NCBI GenBank assembly: GCA_029747585.1
Contig: JAPEVF010000148.1
Coordinates: 22,384 to 86,383, forward strand
DNA from: Pleurotus djamor
Lineage: Eukaryota > Basidiomycota > Agaricomycetes > Agaricales > Pleurotaceae
Direction of reading: 5' to 3'
DNA: 64,000 nt
Shown here: positions 1-11,108 of the stretch, piece after piece
How positions within the stretch are numbered: position 1 is the stretch's first letter
Layout: the number at the start of each line of letters is the position of its first letter
Position numbers and translations under genes: made by a program
The notes under the pieces: generated by a model
What the model saw: the letters and a program-made list of their open reading frames with translations, nothing else
Database searches by the model: none
What the model was told of the DNA's origin: nothing

Positions 1-58
1 GNTTAGTTGGATAATACATGTAAGGTCCCAATCCCTCTAGTTATTCTACAAAGTAAGG

Positions 59-3000
59 CTACNGGTCTGCTTCAACGAAAATAGGGTCGACATCCTTCCA
101 TCCAATTTTTGCTTCTGCTCTCCAGACCTTTTCTCTTTCTATCCAATACTCCAAGGAATCGCCAATTCTAGAAGGAGTCCATACTCGTTCCCCAGTATCG
201 CCATCTGTTTCCGCAGTAAACCATCTGGGTTTATGAGGCGGCAGACGACCTTCTTCCCTTGCGCGGCGTGTGGAACGCTGCTTTTCCTCTTGTTGATTCT
301 TCAAGTCGTTGGCGAGTTCGTATTTGCCATTCTCGAATGCACGTTGATCNGGCCGTAGGCGACAATCGGTGGGACAAATGTACGGGCGGAGAGTATCAGG
401 ACAATCATTCAGTGTGATGGCGAATGGAGTGAGGTTGAATGGCGCGGTAGGCTTTTCGGAATTCCTCCAGAGTAAAATGTACTCNTGGGGGATNGATGGG
501 GAGANTGCATCATTGACGGACGTATCGGGGTTAAGGAAGCCACTTCCATCNCCAGCACGTCGAGCTACCAACTGGGAATTCCAACGACCNGCGATCTCAT
601 ATGTGACGTTGCCAGACGCGTCACGAACAAGTCCNCTTATCTCGTAGGCATCCTTTCCACGCCAACCTCGTGGCTTGAACGTGAGGATGCATTGATCNCC
701 GGTTCTATGGTTGGTAACCTTATTTGATTTAAGTTAGTAANAACNGTANGCAACAANGNAGTGGAAGACGAGAACTCACAATCATGTCCCCATAATGGTC
801 GATCGTGGGGGAGCCGAGGATGAACCCGGAGACATTGGTAGTCACCTTTTTCCACGTGTAGTGCTCCACAACTTTGCCTTCGCCGACTTTGCCTTTTGCT
901 TTGGGGTAATGTGGAGCAANTGATTCGGGAAGGAGAAGCTCTGCGTGTGCTATACCGGTGGGTCGAATCTCGAAAGATTTTCCCATGAATTTATTTTGGG
1001 CATCGACCTAAAGCAATTAGGTGATGGACGACGGACGCAGATATCAGTTTACTCACTTCACCGAAATAGTGCCACTTTGGAGATTCAGCCCAACAAGCTG
1101 ACATGGGGGGATGGTGGCTGACTTGCTCCGATACATAACGGTACTCCTTATCCAGTCGAACAAGTTCGAACGTTTCGCTCTGTAGAACCTCAATCAATCT
1201 TGCTCGCATGTAAAGGAAGGGCACGTACTAGCATGGGGTTGAATGGTTTCGCTATTCGACCGATCGTAGAAGAGTAGTTGGACATTGCGAATGCGGCAAC
1301 AAACGCCAGTCGCTTGTGTGCGTCAGTCTCAGCGGCAGCGATATCAACTATTGTGCCAGATTGAGCGAGTCCAGACGCACAAAAACAGTTGACTCACGAC
1401 ATTCGGAGAATTCCATATCTTCTGCCTGAAGGCGATTTGAGTTCAATAATATTTAATATGACGAACGAAGTATACTCACCATCCGCTGCAGCATACTCGT
1501 AGGCTCGTTGAAGAAGACCGGAAAGCTTATTTTCGTCAAATCCTTCCCAATGCTGTGCTTCAACACACTCCATAGACTTGTACTCGGTCGGTTGTCCGCA
1601 TCTAAAGCTAAACGCGTCCTCAGGTGGGCGTATCCGGCATATTGTGCGACATCGAAAGTCAAGCCCATATTTTGCGCCATGGGTCTTAGTGATTCGATAA
1701 CCTCATCTGTCTTCTCTTCGTTCGAATTGGCCAGAAGAACTTGTTGTGTTGGAGGAGGACTAGCCAGTGCTCCGGGAATGACGAGGTTGGGGATAGCGTT
1801 GGCTTCGATGGCATCAAAGAACTCATCTTCTTCATCCGTATCCATATCGTCCTCATCTTCGTTCTGCGCAGACGGCGACGACGCAAGCGTGGGGATCGCA
1901 CCACCGCTAAAAGAACGCGGAAGAGGGAGTTTACCCGTTGGCGTCCGAGGGCTTGTGGTTCGTTCGGTGAGGGGTGGGGATGTGAGTTCAGNTGGACCAG
2001 CCTTGGGGCTTTCTTGTTCTTCCTGGGGGATATCTGTGGGAGGAAGTTCCACGAACGCTTTCTTGCCTTTGACAGTGCCGCCANNGCAGTCTCAGAGACG
2101 CTACTTGTACCGACATTTTCGAACAGTCGGCTCGCCCTCGCCCGGATGGTAGAGTTACCGAGGGTATCAGTCTGGCTACTGCCGACCCCGAATTCTAACA
2201 TCTTACTTTCTCTCCCTCCACCCGCACCTTTCCGACGAGCCCGTCTGCGTAGCTCTTGCTCGAGTACCTCACCCTCCTTGACGACCACTTTCAAGCTCTC
2301 CTCCCAAACGGTCTGACGCTTCTGTTCCTTCTTTAACTCTCTAGAGTACCACTCTTCGCGAGCTTGAACCATGCTGATGTACTCATTTTGTAGCGATTGC
2401 ATGGCCGCTAGAGACTGCACAAATTTCGGCATTTCCGAGGAGGTTGAGGGCGAATTGGCCACCTTGGAGAGGGCAGAGACGAGGATTTCCATTTGTGCAG
2501 AGAGGGTGTTTGCTTGAAGATCGAAGGAATCCGCATAGGGTGGGCCTCGTGGGCCAGTGTTTCCTGAGGAGGAATCATCTGCGAAGGAATCATCACCATT
2601 TAAAACTGAGTCATCGTCGTCATTTCGATGGTAAGACGAATTTTCATCGACGTGGGAGCGATAAGAACCTGCGTCCGTCTCGTCCCCTTGGGTTGCTGGC
2701 GTTTCTCGATCTTTCATGCTGACATCCGTACTACTCGCACCAGACTTGGAGCTCATGTTGCTAGCCACACTAAGGTGTTTGCTTCCCTCACCACGAGTGA
2801 CATCAACGAATGATCCGTCACTGTCGCTCCCCTTCACCAACGTGTGACTGCTCGCACCAAAGCCTCCAACCTTCTTTCGGAGAATGCTTGTCCGGCTACG
2901 ATCGCTATCGCCACTATGCCGACTGCGAGCATCCTCGTTGGCGAGGACATTGACTCTGCTGGGACTAGCTGAGATGCCACTCATGCTTGAGGTATCTTCA

Positions 3001-4513
3001 CGTTCTTGAGTATGCCACCATTCAATAGTGCGCGAAAGGGCCTGAACCCAGCGGGCTGCTTCAACAGGATGAGAAGCCTTCATGTACCATCGCTGTGCGG
3101 GGGTACCAGAGTGTGATGCAGCTAAGTGAAACATGTCAGCCATACCTTCCAGACGAATAGAGAAGGAGATAGCCACCTGAGGGATTGGAATGAACCTCGA
3201 AGCGAAGCTTCTCCCGAGAGTCTCCGGGTGAAACTTTCAACATCGCGTTTTTCATAGATATAGACCCACGGGAAGCGATGGTTTCATCGTCCTGGTGTCG
3301 GTAATCTTCGTGAAAAATGGTTAAAATTGGGAATATGTTTCTGTTTATAAGCTTACAAGATAAGACGCCATCCCGAAGAACAAACCATCGCGTGTTGTAG
3401 CCCTTCGCTACGTTCGCATATTTGTTGAGGTAACCTTTCAAGGCTGGTGCCTCGGACGGGGTAGGACGCGAGTACGCGCGATTGGAAACATCGAGTTGTT
3501 GTTTGGAAAGGGACGAGGACAGCCTAGAGGTAGATTGCAGTAAAGTCGCATCTTGATTTGCCACTGGAAACAATGAAAACGTCNAAAAAAATGTTTGTAC
3601 GAGGACATGGCCGAGCTTACATTGTCTCAAGAAAACTTTGATTCGATCACCTTCCGTCTTCCATTCTTTGTTGCTGCCTTTACTGAGGGTGTCGCCCGAG
3701 TGACCTGTGCGATGCACATTATGCCGTGAGTTCACTACATCCTCAACACCTCTGCCACGCGCGTCACGAACGAAAACATCAGCTCCCGATCGTATTGCCA
3801 GCTCAATCATCCTGATGTCATGGCGTGAAGCAGCAGCGTGCAGCAATGACAAGCCCGACGAATCTTCAATGTAATTAATCTCAAGATAAGGATGACGGGC
3901 TCGAGGAGAAGAAAGGAACGAAGCGAGCTGAGCATTGGGAGTCGGGTTCGAATTGGGAGGTGATGTGACGGAGGTGGTTGAAGCCAGGGCAGGAGCATTG
4001 GTGTCAGACAGGATGTAAGAACGTAGTAGCGATCTATACGATGCATTTAAAAATGCTCTGGAATCTGCAACACCGTCAGTTCAGTTCCTCCGTACGGGGG
4101 TGCTACAACTCACCGTCAATAATCTTAGCTACGTCCTTCCCTTTCACCAGATCTCTACAGTTTCTTCCATAGGCATCGAGCCGTGTATCATCAATATCCC
4201 CTTGGTCGAGTAACAACCTCACCACATCACCTCGGCCTAGAGATGCAGCAAGATGTAATGGACTCGTCCCAGAGCCCGGGGGATGAACGCCATTAGGATC
4301 GATGGCTCTGTGGGCCAAAAGTATTGCAATGGTGTCCACGGATGCGCATCGAATAGCCAGATGCAATGCAGCCGCTCCAGCATTCAGGTCAGCGTTGGTG
4401 TGCGATTCCTTGGAGTCTCGCGATATTTCAGAAAGGAAAGGGTGTATAAGGGCGGGGTCTCCGCTTCGCAGTGCAGTGAGAAGTTTGACTTGTTCGAGGG
4501 GCTCAGCCGTCAT
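59..4513 (-). CDS. Oxysterol-binding protein, Osh1/Swh1 type (ankyrin-PH-FFAT-ORD)
   Basis: Lipid-transfer protein that moves sterol or PI4P at membrane contact sites. About ten exons give roughly 1,300 residues. In order: ankyrin repeats in exons 1-2 (4513-3621, e.g. [20 protein letters not shown]); a PH domain split over three introns (exons 3563-3357, 3305-3177 and the start of 3121-1480; [20 protein letters not shown]); a low-complexity region; a coiled coil near 2400-2240; an acidic FFAT motif EFFDAIE at 1804-1824, which in this family binds VAP/Scs2 on the ER; then the ORD, with [17 protein letters not shown] near 1490 and the signature EQVSHHPP at 1105-1128. The stop is at 59-61. ATG 4513 is chosen because the ankyrin region begins there; an in-frame ATG at 4600 is possible. 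NN at 2084-2085 breaks the frame inside exon 5, and omitting them keeps it open. Divergent from the F-box gene at 4680. The family call is very secure; the last exon borders are approximate. Confidence 0.93.
1804..1824 (-). other. FFAT motif in the Osh1-type protein
   Basis: The seven residues EFFDAIE sit after a run of Asp/Glu (DMDTDEED). They match the published FFAT core E-F-F-D-A-x-E at all six fixed positions. In known proteins this core docks to the MSP domain of VAP proteins. It lies between the coiled coil and the ORD, the usual place in Osh1-like proteins. Contact with the ER is inferred from the motif. Confidence 0.85.
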
Positions 4514-4679
4514 ATTAGCATAGTCGGCGGAAAGTAAACGGTACGAGGAGAAGAAATGAAGTTGCGCCGAAGTTACGCAGTGGCCCAGAGGCGTGGTCAC
4601 GTGCTAGCGAACTCCTGTGAGCCCCTATTAATCTGGCCGCTGTGCAGGTTTTTCCTCGACGTTCAATACCAGCGACACG

Positions 4680-6314
4680 ATGATGTCGACGATGGACCTG
4701 TTAAATGATCCACCTACTACTCCTTCTTTTGAACTGGTTTCCCAACTTGACTCACCTCTCGCCTCGTCGAACCCACCTCACAATGATCCAGTCACTGTGC
4801 TTCCTCCAGAAATTCTCTCACAGATATTCTACTTTGTCAAGGGGGAGCTCCAAGAGACCTCTCATTACTTCGAATGCTCAGGTCTGGTGCCAGGGTGGAC
4901 AAGTCTGAGCGCTGTTTGCCAGCATTGGAGAAACGCTGCACTCCAATCCCCGCGACTGTGGAACACAATCGACTTCAAGTTTCCCAAGCATGCGGAGGAA
5001 TGGCTTGCACGGTCCAAGCTCGCTCCTCTTGAGATTAACGCGAGGTTGCCGTTGAGCAGCCAAACTTCAAAGAGTACCCTAAAGACAGCCTTATCCGATA
5101 GCACCAGAATATCGGCCTTGAATCTTGCCTTTGACGATACATTTTACGCATCTGACGTGCTACCACCTGCGATTTCTTCAACGGCTGCCCCTTCCCTTGA
5201 GAGGATGCGCCTGGCCTTGCTGGACCAAAATAGTATCTCATCGAAAATTCTTCCGGTTTGGCACGACATGCCCTTGCTGTGCACCCTCCACCTTTACGAC
5301 GTCCGCGTACCAAGTCAGCGGATCCACCCCCTTCCCTGCCTCACCGAGCTTATCTTCTCCAGCTCATCGTGGAAGTACAACGCCCCCATTTCATGGTTGG
5401 TGTGCCTACTCAATTCTACCCCCGCTCTCGAGGTTCTCGAAGTGTACAGCCTTTCAAGACAAGTTCCTTCCGATCTAACGCCATCCATGCGAGTCTCACT
5501 GCCCAGATTAACATCACTCCGACTCAAATCTACCAACCTCGTCGGCTTGGAAGTTTACCACTGGATCGACTTCCCTGGGACCACACACGTCAGTCATCGG
5601 GTCGACTCCATTGAAGCGCAGCCAGATCTTCCTAATAGCGTGGCCTGTCTTCAAATGGCTTGTTCACGAATTTCAGTCGACCCCAACGCTCCGCTCATCC
5701 ACGAAATCCGGGTCTCTAGCCTGGTTGATGGGAGCATCCAAGTACAGCTGTTCCCTTCCAACGCTGATCATCCAGATCTTCATCTCGTTCTACCTCTTAC
5801 TAGTAACGACATCGCCCTCCAACTTCTTTTCTCGCTTCCCTTTCAACACGCAGACACCCTCGTACTTGAGCACCTGGGGCACGCAGGGTTCAATGATGAC
5901 TGGAAGCCATTGTTCACCTCACTGACGCATCTCACTTCCCTTGAGCTATCAGCATGCGGGGAACTAGTGCTTCAGCACATGCTCAAGGCTCCCGAAACCA
6001 CCGAAATTCCGATGCCTCTACTGGAAACCCTCACATTAGTCGGCTGTGTCCTCAATCTCCCTCACTTCTGTGATGCGCTCATCCGATTCATTGACGAGCG
6101 AGAGGAACACCACTTACCCCTCAATCGTCTCGTTATATTGAAATGTGATGTCTCGAGCGAGGTGATAGAAGATCTTCAAGAGCATATCGACGTCGAATGC
6201 GACAACGTCGAAATCGCTCCTCCTCTAGAAGAAGATAGGGACCGACAGGACGCAGGCGATCACGAGCATGAGTCCAGTTTCATCTATATCCGAAGCCCTT
6301 ATGTACGGATCTGA
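4680..6314 (+). CDS. F-box-like protein, tandem copy 1
   Basis: Intronless, 544 residues. An F-box-like motif lies at about residues 40-60 (VLPPEILSQIFYFVK), followed by the segment PGWTSLSAVCQHWRNAALQSPRLW that marks the large agaricomycete F-box family. The rest is a leucine-rich, LRR-like region. The tail is acidic (EEDRDRQDAGDHEHESS). F-box proteins usually link substrates to Skp1-Cul1 ubiquitin ligases; the substrate cannot be read from sequence. It is the first of three same-strand paralogues (4.7-10.2 kb) that align along most of their length, for example HAEEWLARSKLAPLEINARL here against HAAEWLARSKSAPLQLDARL in the next copy. A second Met lies four residues in and could be the start. 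Confidence 0.85.
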   Translation: MMSTMDLLNDPPTTPSFELVSQLDSPLASSNPPHNDPVTVLPPEILSQIFYFVKGELQETSHYFECSGLVPGWTSLSAVCQHWRNAALQSPRLWNTIDFKFPKHAEEWLARSKLAPLEINARLPLSSQTSKSTLKTALSDSTRISALNLAFDDTFYASDVLPPAISSTAAPSLERMRLALLDQNSISSKILPVWHDMPLLCTLHLYDVRVPSQRIHPLPCLTELIFSSSSWKYNAPISWLVCLLNSTPALEVLEVYSLSRQVPSDLTPSMRVSLPRLTSLRLKSTNLVGLEVYHWIDFPGTTHVSHRVDSIEAQPDLPNSVACLQMACSRISVDPNAPLIHEIRVSSLVDGSIQVQLFPSNADHPDLHLVLPLTSNDIALQLLFSLPFQHADTLVLEHLGHAGFNDDWKPLFTSLTHLTSLELSACGELVLQHMLKAPETTEIPMPLLETLTLVGCVLNLPHFCDALIRFIDEREEHHLPLNRLVILKCDVSSEVIEDLQEHIDVECDNVEIAPPLEEDRDRQDAGDHEHESSFIYIRSPYVRI

Positions 6315-6657
6315 ACTGGTTGTGTTGTAAGGAGTATCGAAAAGGTTATATCAGTTTGATGATTCCGGTCCATGAAAGCTAGTGACGACATGCAGAGTTT
6401 TTCCCCTGCTCAGATGCATGACCCCCTATCATCTCCTCGGCGTCATCCGAGCCAACGAAAATACTCTTGAGGTTCTTCTTCGTACAACGCAAACGCGAAC
6501 TCGACATCGATTACTCGAAATTTTGTTGGCCTCAGGTCGGTGTGCTTTACTTCTCTGCCTTTTCTCCAAGTTCAGCACTCATTAACATCACTGCGATGAC
6601 CCCATTTTTCAGGAGGACACTATCAGGAACATCATTTTGTCTAAACTCGAAGATAAA
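6315..6657. other. Intergenic, possible first exon of F-box copy 2
   Basis: No stop is seen between about 6618 and 6658 in the frame of the next gene. A ttttcag acceptor at 6610-6616 precedes codons reading EDTIRNIILSKLEDKM, which matches QEDARQLIFEKISKLEDQ in copy 3. An upstream non-contiguous start exon is therefore possible, but I could not place it. Nothing else is recognised. Confidence 0.4.
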
Positions 6658-8286
6658 ATGATCTCCGTGAAGAGAGAGCTCAATCGCAACTCCCCCACGG
6701 GTAGACTTCCACCAGAGGTCCTTTCTCGTATTTTTCTTATAGTAAAATCGCAAACTCGGGGAGAACTGTTCAACGGTCGCTCTGCGGAAATGGGTCCAGG
6801 TTGGATACAGGTCGCTGCTGTTAGCCACCGTTGGAGGGAGGTGGCTCTCCAGACGCCTCGCCTCTGGGCAAAAATCACCCTTGATTTTCCTCTACATGCG
6901 GCAGAATGGCTCGCGCGCTCCAAGTCAGCCCCTCTTCAGCTCGATGCCCGGTTGCCGTCGTCCCTGAGCAGCCCAACACTCAGTATCGTCAAGTCCGCTT
7001 TGTCCATCGGCACACGCCTTCTGGACCTACATCTCACATACGAAAATATCGAATCCCTGCTTCATGTGCTACCAGACACGACCATATCCACCTCAGCCCC
7101 CGCCCTCGAGAAGCTACAACTAAGTTGGGTAGGTAGAGACAGACAAGACACGTCTTCCAATGTTCCTCAAATATGGCACGACATGCCCTCCTTGCGTGCT
7201 ATAAAATTGTATGGCACATTAATCCCGTGTAACCTCTTAATCCTTCCTCGCCTCACTACATTCGTCTTCACCGGCTCAAACGCAATGAGAGGCGCCGATA
7301 TTTCTTGGTTGGTCAGGCTGTTGGGATCCACGCCCGCTCTCGTGTACCTCGAGGTTTTCTCCCTATCAAATAAATCACCCAACGACTTGCAACCCTCTAT
7401 GCGAGTCTCACTTCCCAAGCTGAACGCCCTCCGCGTCAAATCCGATGATTTAGTTGGGCTGAGATTGTATGATTGGGTGGAGCTCCCCGACACGGCACGT
7501 ATCAGCCACACCATATTGAACATCGAAGCCCAACCCGATTTCAGCTTTCCTGGTCTTCAGTCGGCTTGTTCCCGTTTCCCCATTGGACCCGGCGCTCCCC
7601 TGATCCGGAAAACTCAGTTGTCCGTCGACCTCGACGAAAGCATCGAAATCCAGTTATCCCCTACCAATTCCTATTTCGCTCATGACGCCAATTTTCGTAT
7701 CGTTCTTCCTAGCCCTGCTGAAGTCAACAACCACGATACTGTCTACGCCCAGATTCTTCAGGCACTCCCTCTACAGCAAACCGAGACTCTTCTACTCGAG
7801 CGTTTCGGCCATCATAGCACCCAATATTTACAAAGGGTCTTCCCCTCGCTGACACATCTTCAAACTCTTCACCTAACCGCTTGCACAGCAAGTCTACTTC
7901 AAAACCTGTTGAAGGCTCCCAACACCGACGATCTGCCAATGCCCGCACTGAAAAATCTTGTGATGAATCGCTGTGCTTTCAACCACGCATGGTCCGTCAG
8001 AGACGACCATTTCTATGCCGCAATGGTGAACGTCCTTGAAGAGCGAAATGCCGAAGATGCCCCCTTGGACGCTCTCATCATCCAAGGATGTGACATCTCT
8101 CGTGCTGTCGTCGAGGACCTTGAGAATCATGTCGACTCGCTGGAATGGGATGACTACGAAATTGAAAAGCTTCCGCACGAGGACGAAGACTACTACGACT
8201 TATATGGCGATGACGATTATGACGACTACCAGAACCCCTACGATGGTGAAGATGATCCTGGTTATTTCTACTTTCCTTACAGGTAG
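6658..8286 (+). CDS. F-box-like protein, tandem copy 2
   Basis: Same family as its neighbours on both sides. F-box-like segment GRLPPEVLSRIFLIVKSQ near the N-terminus, then PGWIQVAAVSHRWREVALQTPRLW and a long leucine-rich region. The C-terminus is strikingly acidic and aromatic (YYDLYGDDDYDDYQNPYDG). About 542 residues from ATG 6658. The same frame continues upstream as QEDTIRNIILSKLEDK, matching copy 3, so the true N-terminus may be slightly longer and use a small upstream exon. Likely a Skp1-binding adaptor by family; substrate unknown. Closest relative in the window is copy 3. Confidence 0.83.
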   Translation: MISVKRELNRNSPTGRLPPEVLSRIFLIVKSQTRGELFNGRSAEMGPGWIQVAAVSHRWREVALQTPRLWAKITLDFPLHAAEWLARSKSAPLQLDARLPSSLSSPTLSIVKSALSIGTRLLDLHLTYENIESLLHVLPDTTISTSAPALEKLQLSWVGRDRQDTSSNVPQIWHDMPSLRAIKLYGTLIPCNLLILPRLTTFVFTGSNAMRGADISWLVRLLGSTPALVYLEVFSLSNKSPNDLQPSMRVSLPKLNALRVKSDDLVGLRLYDWVELPDTARISHTILNIEAQPDFSFPGLQSACSRFPIGPGAPLIRKTQLSVDLDESIEIQLSPTNSYFAHDANFRIVLPSPAEVNNHDTVYAQILQALPLQQTETLLLERFGHHSTQYLQRVFPSLTHLQTLHLTACTASLLQNLLKAPNTDDLPMPALKNLVMNRCAFNHAWSVRDDHFYAAMVNVLEERNAEDAPLDALIIQGCDISRAVVEDLENHVDSLEWDDYEIEKLPHEDEDYYDLYGDDDYDDYQNPYDGEDDPGYFYFPYR

Positions 8287-8488
8287 GACTCGTGTATTTA
8301 TTGTATATATTTATTTTATATATAAGTTTCTACCCAGTCATTCTAAAGAGTGCGCACTGAAGGATGTACTGACTAGTGATCATGAGGCTGGTACCAGGTG
8401 TACTGACCCCTACATACCTCCTTCGGCAACGTCCGAATCCGTTGCCTCTCGACCCTGTCTCATGACTTCGAGAATATCTTCTTTCGCA

Positions 8489-10190
8489 ATGACCACCATG
8501 AGCCAGGAGGACGCTAGGCAGCTTATTTTTGAAAAAATCTCGAAACTCGAAGACCAAATAATCTCTCTAAAGAGGGACCTCAATCACCACTCCCCTACGG
8601 CCAAGCTTCCTCCAGAGATTCTTTCGCGGATTTTTCTCCTGGTAAAATCGCAAACTCGGAGGAACTATGAATATCCATTTCTGCGTAACTCGGACGATTC
8701 TGCGGAAATGGGTTCGGGGTGGCTCCAGTTAGCCTCTGTTAGCCACCGTTGGAGAGAGATTGCTCTCCAAACTCCTCGTCTATGGGCAACCATTGATTTC
8801 AAGTATCCCTTGCATGCGGCGGAATGGCTTGAGCGTTCTAAATCGGCTCCCCTCCAGATCAATATCAACTTGTCATCATCCACGAGCGACTCTACACCAT
8901 TGCTCAGTACAATAAAAACCGCTTTGTCTCAGAGTTCACGCCTCTCGGACTTGAAAATGACGTTCAAAAATGATGAAATTCTGGGACACGTACTCCCTGT
9001 CACAGCATTGTCTACGATGGCCCCCGTGCTCGAGAAGATTTGCCTTGCCTCGCTGGAACCCATGTTGGATCCACCAAGTAACACTCCTACAATATGGCGC
9101 GATATGCCGTCCTTGCGCGAAATAGAGCTCCGAAACATACCATTCCCTCGTCACCTCTCAGCCCTGCCTCGCCTCACCAAGTTTGTCTTTACGCGGATGG
9201 AGTCCAATATCCATACCCACATTTCTGAGCTCGTTCGGCTCTTGCGGTCCACGCCCGCTCTGGAGTATCTTGAGGTCTCCACGCTATCAAACAAGATACC
9301 GAGCGACTTGACGCTTTCTATGCAAGTTTCACTGCCTAGGTTGAACCATCTCGCCCTCAGATCCGTCGATTTGATTGGGTTTCAGTTTTATAATTTGGTG
9401 GAGTTTCCCGATGCCGTTCGTCTCAACCACACTATAGAAACCATTGAAGCCCACCCAGATCCCACCTTTTCTGGTCTTCGATCCGCTTGCTCACGTTATC
9501 CCGTTGGACCTGACGCTCCTCTCATCCCAGCCGCTCATATAACAATGACTTTCCCCCTCACAAACATCGAGATCAAATTCTTTCCAACCGACTCTCATTC
9601 TCCCCTGGATCCTGATTTTCGCATTGTTCTCCCCGTCCCGAAAGGAAATAACAATTCCATTTACGCCCAAATTCTTCAGGTCCTGCCTATGCAACAAAGC
9701 GAGACCCTTCTCCTTGAGTGTTTACTTAATCACGATCTCCAATACTTGCAAGGACTGCCCTCCTCGCTGAAACACGTCAAGACCCTCCACTTAACCACTT
9801 GCACCACAAGTCTGCTTCAGAGCTTCCTGAAAGGCCCCAGCACTCAACAACAAACACTCCCCGCATTGGAAACCCTTGTAATGGAAGATTGTACTTTCAA
9901 TGACTCTTATTATTCCAGGGATAACGNTTTTTTGTGACACGCTGGTCAGCTTCCTTCAAGAACGAAAAACCAATGGCTTCCTTTTGGATTCTCTCGTCAT
10001 TGAAGGCTGCGAAATCTCCGAGGATGTCGTTACGGGCCTGGGAGATTACGTCGACTCCGTTGAATGGGATGGGCACGAGATTGAAGAAAATGAAGATGAG
10101 GACGAGGATGGCTATGGCTATAACATTGATGGTTTTGACGACTTTGCTTCAGGTGACCTCTACGATGACTACGGTCCCTACTTTTATTGA
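8489..10190 (+). CDS. F-box-like protein, tandem copy 3 (frame broken at an N)
   Basis: Starts MTTMSQEDARQLIF, followed by a short coiled segment and the F-box-like stretch AKLPPEILSRIFLLVKSQ, then GSGWLQLASVSHRWREIALQ. About 565 residues. The frame shifts at the N at 9927, inside 'acgntttttt'. Upstream reads YYSRDN and downstream reads FCDTLVSFLQER, which together align residue for residue with copy 2 (RDDHFYAAMVNVLEER). The N is therefore probably a spurious base and the gene intact. The tail is acidic (EENEDEDEDGYGY). An in-frame ATG at 8462 is an alternative start. Third and last member of the tandem array. Confidence 0.82.
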
Positions 10191-10844
10191 GGTCTCTTGG
10201 CATCATCAATCTGTATCTAAGTGATCACGCAGATATGCGACGCGATCCTCTGCTGAACTGTGTCTAAAATAGTACTGTTACTGAAGGGCAATTTATTGCA
10301 TCGTGTTTATTATGAATAGAGTATTTATATTTCCTCGAGTTCAAGTTCAATGATCCTCAGAGCCCCCCATAGAATCACCTACCTACTGGAGAGTACCCTC
10401 CTAGGCTTCAGGCATGTCGCGAGTACTGCCCCCTGGATCTGTCTTGTGTAACTTCTATCGCCGTGTCCCATCAGACGTTCTCTTGTTCTCCAAGTAACGT
10501 CTCCCTCTCTTCCTCCTCGCTCCCGCACATCGTCTCTCCGCCTGACTATGACAACCTCCACGCCTGATACTCGTGGCCGCCAAAAGTAATCGCGCGTCGA
10601 AAATGGTGATGGCTCTCTTTTTTGATTGATCCCGCGTCCAGCTTCTTTCCAAATTTATGGACACAGCTGAGGTGTAGATGTGTAAGGAAGGAATTACATT
10701 TTGTTGCAAGAGGGAAGTGCGTACCGAACTGGATGAATCGAGAGTCTTCGGAATTGGGTGACCTTTCCCCGATTCTCATAGATTTGGGCCATTTGATGAC
10801 GACGAAACGACGGTCAAAATATAAGTTTTGGTATCGCCAAAAAG
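10191..10844. other. Intergenic, nothing recognised
   Basis: Between the F-box array and the tRNA gene. Short open frames on both strands have no family features. An AT-rich stretch at 10260-10340 would suit a 3' UTR of the F-box gene. Confidence 0.5.
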
Positions 10845-10948
10845 TGCTCCTGGCAAGGCTCGAACTTGCGACCTTTGGATTGCTCGCAGAAGACTACGAT
10901 CATACTGAAGTATGAGACCAACGCTCTAGCCAACTGAGCCACAGAAGC
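10845..10948 (-). tRNA. tRNA-Met (CAT), elongator type, with a 30-nt intron
   Basis: Read on the minus strand the cloverleaf is complete. The acceptor stem GCTTCTG pairs with CAGGAGC (one G-T pair), the D-arm is GCTC...GAGC, the anticodon stem is TTGGT/TCCAA, the loop is CTCATAA with anticodon CAT, and the T-arm is GCAAG-TTCGAGC-CTTGC, with discriminator A. A 30-nt intron lies after position 37, the usual eukaryotic site. The U31-U39 mismatch is typical of elongator tRNA-Met, which argues against initiator. Mature length 74 nt before CCA addition. Confidence 0.93.
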
Positions 10949-11108
10949 TATGATTGAAAGGCCGCTCAGTCACTATACCAACTTCGCGACAACCCGACTT
11001 CAAAATCTGAGGCCTGAGGCCTGGGCCTGAGGACCGAAATCATAACCAAATCATAACATCCGGGGATTCCACTACTTACTCTAACATTCAAGCTTCAAGA
11101 ATCACATT

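Noticed and set aside
2408..2813. Short frames inside the Osh1-type gene
   Set aside because: Overlap the low-complexity region of the real minus-strand protein.
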